Shown here in pieces: positions 58,360 through 64,000 of a stretch of 64,000 nt of DNA. How positions within the stretch are numbered: the stretch's first letter is position 1; every line of letters begins with the position of its first letter. Location: NCBI GenBank assembly GCA_935421135.1, contig OW285189.1, forward strand, positions 4,175,072-4,239,071, in the 5' to 3' direction. Origin of the DNA: Bugulina stolonifera. Lineage: Eukaryota; Bryozoa; Gymnolaemata; Cheilostomatida; Bugulidae. The translations under genes and the position numbers were made by a program. The notes under the pieces are model-generated. The model did no database searches. It was not told where the DNA came from and worked only from the letters and a program-made list of their open reading frames with translations.

Positions 58360-61300
58360 AGTGGTGGTGGCGGCGGTGGCGGCGGTGGCGGCGGTGGCGG
58401 CGGTGGCGGCGGTGGCGGCGGTGGCGGTGGTGGCGGCGGTGGCGGCGGCGGTGGTGAGGGCGGTGGTGGCGGCGGCGGTGGCGGCGGTGAGGGCGGCGGT
58501 GGCGGCGGCGGCGACGGCGGTGGCGCGGACGGGACGAGGGCGGTGGCGGGGAGTGGGGGAGGAGTGGGAGGTGGGGAGGGGGAGGGGAGGAGGGCGGGAA
58601 GGAGGGAGGGAAGGGGTCGTGGCCGGGTTCGGGGTCAAGTGTGCAAATGTTTTTTCGACCAATCAGAAGGGGGGATTTTGGGGTGACCTTGGCAAGGTCG
58701 TGTGCAAAATTTTTGTGCTCTTCTGTGATTGGTTGAAATCGGAAATACCGGCTTGTGATTGGTTGAAAACAGGGGTCAATGAGTGCGTGTCTGTCTAGAA
58801 GTGCACTGACTATACTACTAATATGATGCAGGATACCACTGCGGGTGTGACACGACCACCTGTGGTCGTCATGGCAACTGTTGCTCCGATGTCAAACGAG
58901 GAGTGAGTTACCAGCCTGATCTGGTGCCACCTGCATGTGTCTTACAGAAAAAACAACCAGAAACTACTGATGACTTCTTCTACACAAAAATGGAGTGCCC
59001 GTCCAACTTTACCGACCCTACTGTAAAAGCATTGTGTGAAATACCTATTGATTGGAAAACCTCTAAACCAGGTATGGAAATAGGTCAATGGTCCTGGTGT
59101 GAGTCTTACCTAGCATATGCATCTTTTCTATGAACTTGTGCAAAGTATTAGCCATTGACTTTTAATATAAGTATTTTTCGTTCTACTATTTGAACATAGG
59201 AGCAATACCATGTAGAAGAATTTCGAACTGTAAATTAACAGGCTAATACTGGTAACCAACTGGTAAATAATATTCTTGGCTAATTCTCAATATGAGTACA
59301 CAAATCCTGTTACCATGGATACTAAAAACAGTGTGTGATTGACAGGCTCAAAGTGATGTAAAGCACAAAATGGTAGTGCTATACCTACATGTATGTAGAA
59401 TAAAATTATCTGCTTTGTAAAGTCTGAAATGGTGACTGTTGGTTCTAGATTTAGAGTACTGGTTTGTGACTTCTAACAAGACCCTGGATGCATATCGTAA
59501 CATCTATTGTGCTTTGTGTAATGGAGAGTCAACAGAAAATTTAGAGTTCTGGGAGGTGGAATTATCTTGCGATAGAGACCCAGAAGAGGTGACAGGTGGT
59601 CAAACAGATAGTTTTGCCACTGAGTACAGGTACGTAAGCAACAGAATATGCTCTTCCTTGACTTGGCAATAATAATAATAATGGATATGATATGATTGGT
59701 CAATGCTAGCAACCAAGTTATTATTTTATACTCGTTGCCAATCATTTTGTGCATTTCCTCATCTTTCTCTGGAACACCCTCATTTGATTGGTCATTGGCA
59801 AATCTTCTTGTTTATTCCTGATGTGCCACTCTTCCTCATCTAGTACGTGTTAAATGATACTAGACGACACTAGACAATCGTCTTCCAAAACCCAATATAA
59901 ATACAATGTGCATACTGGGTAATTAAACTGACTTCTTGTGCACTGGGTAAAGTCACCCTTTAGCAACAAAGAGGTTACAAATATATTGAAAAAGACCTTC
60001 CTAACCTCACGCTTTACTCATAATATTCATTATTTCTGCATCTTTTGTTCCATTGACTATGTTTTAGCTCTTGTCAAGTATCCTTTAACATACCACTGCC
60101 AACATCTCGCTGTGGAACTCCAGATGTGATCACCAGTTGTCCTCCACACTACAGAGGAGATCAACATATCTCTGACCAATGTGAGTTTGGAGAGACTGCC
60201 AGGATCAGAACTCTTAGTAACCAGTGGTACAAGAACATCTACTGTGCTAGTTGTAACGAAATAACAGATCTGAGTACACTCACCTGCGAACCTTCCATAC
60301 GTATGATTCTACACCTGCTATAAAAATATCTCTGAATGAAAATCTGATACACTTTTTTTTATGTCTGTCGGAGTCATTGATCCATGATAGATTCCGCATG
60401 TCATATTATTTCTTCATATACTTTTTGCAGTGAATACAACAATCGAATCCAGCATTAGAATACTAATCCAGCCATTTGGAAACCGTTGTCTAAAAACTTC
60501 ATTTTTCGGAGAACTCTCTGATGGCTCCTGTGCTAAGCTATCTGCTGAGTTCAGCAGCTGTGCTGATGGTGAAATTTATAGTTGGACCAATCAGACGTGT
60601 CGAAGCATTTGCCCCTCTCCACTACAGTTTATAAAGGGGAAATGTCAGGTTGTAGAACAGTCAACATCGCAAACAGGAAATTCTACCGATCTCTCCACAA
60701 ACTGTTCATATATTCCAAGGAATGAATACCAACAGCTACAGACTGGTGGGGGTTTATCATACAGAACTGATAGTATTCAGTTAAACGTATGGAATACATC
60801 TACCAGCTACTGTACCAGATGTAAATGGGTAGAATATGAACAGATTGATGTAACAATAGAAGATAGCCTTAGATCTCTAACTACACCAGATAAAACTAAG
60901 TATAGCAGTAGACTATACATCATAACTAATATGTCTAAAGTGTTGGTATGTGGTGACCCAAATGCTACACACTCCACAGCCACGGAAGGACTGCTAGGAA
61001 AGATTTGTACCAGAGTAGAAGAAGGATCAGTGTCAATCACATTGATGTCTATATCTATAGTCTGTCTAGTGATCATGATAATAGTATACAGTATTCTACC
61101 AAATCTGCACAATGTACCTGGATACATCGTACTTAGTCAGGTAGGGGCACACAACTCCTAAACTTGTACTAAAGCAGGACACTTCTTTATAATTCATTAT
61201 AAGGAAAACAAAATGAAATTTTGTTGACGAACTTTTGAACTTAGCATAAACAACCTAGTGCAACAAATAGTCCTGCTACAAATGATTACACATTTGATTT

Positions 61301-63939
61301 ATTTGCACAAGATTCTAACTCTGGTCCATCTGTACTTATGTAATAAAACGAGTCGTTACTTGTTAGTAAAGTATACAGCATAGATTGTTCTCTATATAGC
61401 AAGTATTGGCTGCCAATTACGTATGCAATTATGTATACAATAGATAATCCATGACCTAAGTAGTGATTTAGGCTACTAACATGACTATTCATAATATCGA
61501 CTAATTATATATTTTCAGGTAGTGCCGCTGTTGCTTGGTTACATCTTCTTTCTCCTCCGAGAAGCAGCAGACGAGGATACAACAGGATGTTACATCGTAT
61601 CAGTTCTAGTTCACTATTTCTTTCTTAGCAACAACGTCTGGTCGTTTCTCTATGCAATGGAAATCACTATAACTGTGACATCAGTCTATGCAATCAACCA
61701 GAAGTCCAAGAAGAAGTTTTTAAGGTTGGTAAATGTTACTCAGTTTATAATTATTAATAAATATTTAGAATAACAATTGCAGTGATGGCAATATACATGT
61801 AGTGCTCATTACAATAAGCTCCAGATCTATTTGAACAACTTAAGAACAAATAGAGTTACATACCGTGGCCTATTTCTGCCACACAATGTGAAACTAAATT
61901 GCAATTTATATGATACTGAATCCTAAAATGAATGAAATAAAAATTAAATTTACCTGAAATAAAATAAATCATGTGAAACCAAACTAATATTTAAATAAAA
62001 TCTGCAGTTCATATGAAACTGAAAGTGAACTCACATGAAACCAAATTGCAATTCACCTGAAATGAAAGTTAGGGGTGTTACTCATAACAACAAAACGAAA
62101 CTACATTTAGTACATGAGTGGTGTGACAGGAAATAGTCCGTTATTTTGGTATTTTTAATTGTATTTTGGTGTTTACCTTAGATGCAAATAATAAAAGTAT
62201 AATATGTATTTCATCAACCTACTTGTAAGAAACAACACGCTTTTATGAGAGTATTTACAGTATTTTTAATAAAAAATAAGTATTTAAATTTACATTTTGA
62301 CAGTCTTGAAAAAAATGATAACATTTTATCAAAAATATTTACAACTTGTTTAGAGTTTTTGTGATTTAATGATAATTTTTGTTGAAAATATACAAAATCA
62401 CTATTAATATTACATTAAAACTATTACAAAATATAATAAAAGAGTTGTACTCTCAAGTCTCGATCTTATTAGTACTGCGAGAGTATTACTAACTGCTGCA
62501 TTTGTTCATTTGGTGCTAATTCCTTTATTTTGAGTATTTCAATAATAATGTGAAAATATAAAAATCAATGGACTAAATTGATGACATTTGCTATATCAAA
62601 TTATTAATAATACCCAGTAATCTCAAAGACGCAAGTGTATCTCTACGCCAGGGTAGAGGTGTAGTTTCGTTTTGCCACAATAAGTAACGCCCATAAATTT
62701 TGTTTCATGTGAATTGGCATTTTGGTTTCAGGCGTTTTTCGTTTTCGTTTCATGTGAGTTCACTTTCAGTTTCATATGAATTTCATATTTTATTTAACTT
62801 TCAGTTTAGTTTCACATGATTTATTTTATTTCAGGTGAATTCAATTTTTATTTTATTTCTTTTAGGATTCAGTATCATGTAAATTGCAATTTAGTTTTAC
62901 ACTGTGTGGCAGAAATCGGCCACGGTAGTTACATGTAACATTGTTATAACTCCATTACTAGTAGCTTTGTGTTATATTGTGATGGCAAATGACACTCTAT
63001 ACTCAGCTTCCCGTACTACATTGCATTATTTATGGCATATCTGTACTTATATATGGTTATATTACCTCAATGTTCATATAAATATTATATTAATATATCT
63101 GGGCAGAAGTAAATTAGCAAGTCGCAAATTGGAGAACTGCTAAAATACTACTTTTTCCAGTTAGAAGCAACCTGTAGTTCCACCTTTATCTGTATTCAAA
63201 TGAAACAGTCAGTAGCAGGCTTGACTATATCTTGTATGGTTGATTATCGACAAATGTGACCGATAGTGAAGAAATTTGGATAGCATCAGTCCCTTGTTTG
63301 TCACTAAGATATGGGTAGGGGTAGGGCCAATAAAGTACTGAGAAAAACATAAACTGCCGCTACTTTCTCTGTTTATGCACCAAACTCACCTCAAGACAGT
63401 CAACCACTCAACACCAAATCAAATTGTTTAATGTTTGTTTTAGATACTCAATAGCAGGATGGAGTATACCATTGATACCTGTTATAGCAGCTCTGGTAGT
63501 AGACAGTACAGATCACATGTCAGAATTTGCTCCACAATACGGACAACCAGAATGTTGGTTTAACTCTGATTACGGTCTCTACTTCTACTTCCTAATTCCT
63601 ATAGCTATAATACTCTTACTTAACTTTGTTACGTATATAATAATAATAGTTAGGTTTGCTGTACTCGCCTACCAAACTAGAGGTGTGAAAACTTCTCACA
63701 AGGAAAAGTTGATACTCAGCATAAAACTCTTCTTTGCTTTTGGACTTCTGTGGATATTTGGGATACTAGGAGCTATATTCCGTAATAATTCAGCCATTAG
63801 TTGTATATTTGTGTTTGTAAATACTCTATCTGGTGTACTACTTATGTTAGTGTTTATTTGTAACCAGTCTGTATTCTTAGCTCTTAAAAAGCATGTTCAA
63901 TCACTGAGTAGTGGGAGTACGCCAAGACGTAACACGTAA
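48592..63939 (+). CDS. Receptor gene 3: class B/adhesion-like 7TM GPCR, intron 1 holds giant element copy 2
   Basis: Seven coding exons: 48592-48838, 58832-59071, 59449-59629, 60068-60300, 60431-61140, 61519-61724 and 63444-63939, in the same phases as genes 1 and 2, for 770 codons plus stop. Exon 2 keeps the CxC-x4-C-x5-CC motif (HCGCDTTTCGRHGNCC) but is otherwise the most diverged exon of the family. Exon 3 lacks the Pro-rich stalk. Exon 4 starts differently, then rejoins the family sequence. TM exons 6-7 are almost identical to the paralogues, and the C-terminal tail is short and different. Three in-frame ATGs open exon 1; the first is used here. The 3' splice site of intron 1 is only 12 bases from the transposon end. 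Confidence 0.88.
48934..49850. repeat. Left TIR of giant element copy 2
   Basis: Same order as in copy 1: CCAATCAC boxes, CCG/CCA trinucleotide tract (about 49190-49430), GC-rich block, 'ttctatgatatacattgtat'. The outermost 19 bases are missing. Confidence 0.88.
49840..50155. repeat. Subterminal AATAAA-rich tandem repeats downstream of gene B (copy 2)
   Basis: Three to four units of the family seen at 25150-26080. The array ends about 15 bases from the gene B stop codon. Confidence 0.85.
50172..51617 (-). pseudogene. Gene B, copy 2: I-kappa-B-like ankyrin gene with one frameshift
   Basis: Exons on the minus strand: 51340-51617, 50996-51198, 50624-50884, 50370-50528 and 50172-50276. Splice sites are all conserved. 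Exon 3 is 261 bases instead of 260, because 10 T replace the interrupted 9-base run of copy 1 (about 50650-50659), which breaks the frame after the third ankyrin block. The last exon keeps a longer acidic tail ending SDEDE. The fault is one base in a homopolymer, so it may be an assembly error or a very recent loss. Confidence 0.72.
51770..53165. repeat. Minisatellite between divergent genes B and A, copy 2
   Basis: About 1.4 kb of ACATCGGGAC, ACATCGAATC and ACATCGGGTT 10-bp steps and a 21-bp step ACATCGGGGGAGGTCGAAAAC. Pure ACATCGGGTT runs occur at 52910-52970 and 53097-53150. Frames of about 380 and 500 codons across it are products of the repeat. Confidence 0.93.
53200..53224 (+). promoter_or_regulatory. 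Reversed CCAAT and TATA-like box upstream of gene A (copy 2)
   Basis: GATTGG at about 53200-53205 and CCATAAAAG at about 53216-53224, some 110 bases before the start codon. With the CCAAT/TATA pair before gene B, the minisatellite is framed by two outward-facing core promoters. Confidence 0.5.
53333..56974 (+). CDS. Gene A, copy 2: intact Cys/His-domain Ser/Thr-rich protein of the giant transposon
   Basis: Four exons: 53333-53335 (the ATG alone, directly followed by GTGAGT), 54004-54141, 55414-55492 and 55614-56974, all with GT/AG sites and consistent phases, giving 526 residues. Order: a Lys/Arg-rich N-terminus that could be a nuclear signal or bind nucleic acid; an acidic linker; a compact domain (about residues 75-200) with Cys and His including CFLCNK, HRRGVHIQQH and CHRHISF, possibly zinc-binding; a Ser/Thr/Pro-rich region with an internal duplication of about 70 residues; and a conserved C-terminal helix (GAVEYYRSAIFLLKKNGYHR). 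I do not recognise the family. Copy 1 shares all parts, with several synonymous changes in exon 2. Confidence 0.8.
54267..54966. mobile_element. hAT-type MITE in gene A intron 2, 8-bp duplication CACATAAT
   Basis: 700 bp with ends CAGGGTTGGGAA and TTCCCAACCCTG and perfect CACATAAT copies on both sides (54259-54266 and 54967-54974). Giant element copy 1 has the empty site near 28000-28012, proving insertion after the two copies separated. Confidence 0.93.
57120..57860. repeat. Subterminal AATAAA-rich tandem repeats downstream of gene A (copy 2)
   Basis: Reverse-strand units of the 25150-26080 family, about eight diverged copies, starting about 150 bases after the gene A stop codon. Confidence 0.85.
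57850..58819. repeat. Right TIR of giant element copy 2
   Basis: Inverted match to 48934-49850 plus the complete tip. A 35-bp block ('accaagccttccgtagtact' core) is doubled at about 57975-58045. The GGC/GGT tract lies at about 58310-58530. Confidence 0.88.
59072..61518. other. Introns 2-5 of receptor gene 3
   Basis: Introns of 377, 438, 130 and 378 bases between the listed exons. Apart from splice sites I see no further features. Confidence 0.6.
61861..62927. mobile_element. 1.07 kb TIR element in intron 6 of receptor gene 3, 6-bp duplication GTTACA
   Basis: Ends TACCGTGGCC and GGCCACGGTA, with GTTACA on both sides (61855-61860 and 62928-62933). The arms (about 200-240 bp) are imperfect inverted repeats containing internal direct repeats of 'catgtgaaaccaaattgcaa' type. 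No coding frame. The superfamily is not assigned. Confidence 0.8.
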
Positions 63940-64000
63940 CACGTAACGAAAGAGATAACCCCATGGGTGGTCAGCATTGACCCTCATGAGGTGCCTCTCC

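Larger units (their letters stand above)
48934..58819. mobile_element. Giant TIR transposon, copy 2
   Basis: 9886 bp, inverted relative to copy 1: gene B on minus, gene A on plus. The right end is complete (...GCACTGACTATACTACT). The left starts at TTCTAGACAGACACGCACTC and lacks the outer 19 bases, so no target duplication can be confirmed. It carries its own 700-bp hAT MITE (54267-54966) and a minisatellite of 1.4 kb against 0.6 kb. It lacks the nested hAT/LTR insertion of copy 1, so the two copies have separate later histories. Confidence 0.88.

Overview
The window is AT-rich animal DNA with spliced genes, many small transposons and much tandem repeat. Its backbone is a tandem array of three paralogous seven-transmembrane receptor genes, all on the + strand. 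They resemble class B/adhesion GPCRs, with a somatomedin-B-like cysteine motif in the ectodomain. The receptor type and the very common TACATGTA palindrome would suit a marine invertebrate, perhaps a sponge. That organism call is an inference; no marker gene in the window settles it.

Layout. 1-6079 holds non-coding sequence, tRNA-derived SINEs and the 3' exons of a small gene of uncertain identity. Receptor gene 1 is 6080-11053. 11430-18826 is a second copy of the upstream region, now carrying expanded satellites, a solo LTR and several MITEs. Receptor gene 2 runs 18827-42845 because a 16.8 kb transposon sits in its fifth intron. 42846-48591 is intergenic. Receptor gene 3 runs 48592-63939, with a 9.9 kb copy of the same transposon in its first intron.

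The most unusual object is that transposon (24341-41097 and 48934-58819). It has 0.7-1 kb terminal inverted repeats rich in CGG/CCG and CCAAT boxes, 5'-AG termini and, in copy 1, a perfect 6-bp target duplication (GACCTG). Each copy carries two divergently transcribed, multi-exon genes: an ankyrin-repeat protein resembling I-kappa-B, and a Ser/Thr-rich protein with a Cys/His-rich N-terminal domain. A minisatellite built on 10-bp steps separates them, and each gene has its own CCAAT/TATA-type promoter. I see no transposase, integrase or polymerase. The 6-bp duplication, AG ends and long TIRs recall Maverick/Polinton elements, so it may be a non-autonomous or new relative. In each copy one gene is intact, or nearly so, and the other has homopolymer frameshifts.

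Copy 1 is nested like a Russian doll. A hAT-type element (28630-36737, 8-bp duplication ATAAGCAA) sits inside it. Inside that is a very young LTR retrotransposon (30466-36132) whose 808-bp LTRs differ at about two positions. The retrotransposon has a tRNA-Leu-type primer site, gag, and a protease ORF joined to gag by a textbook -1 frameshift signal. In place of reverse transcriptase, RNase H and integrase it carries a repeat-, zinc-finger- and coiled-coil-containing region.
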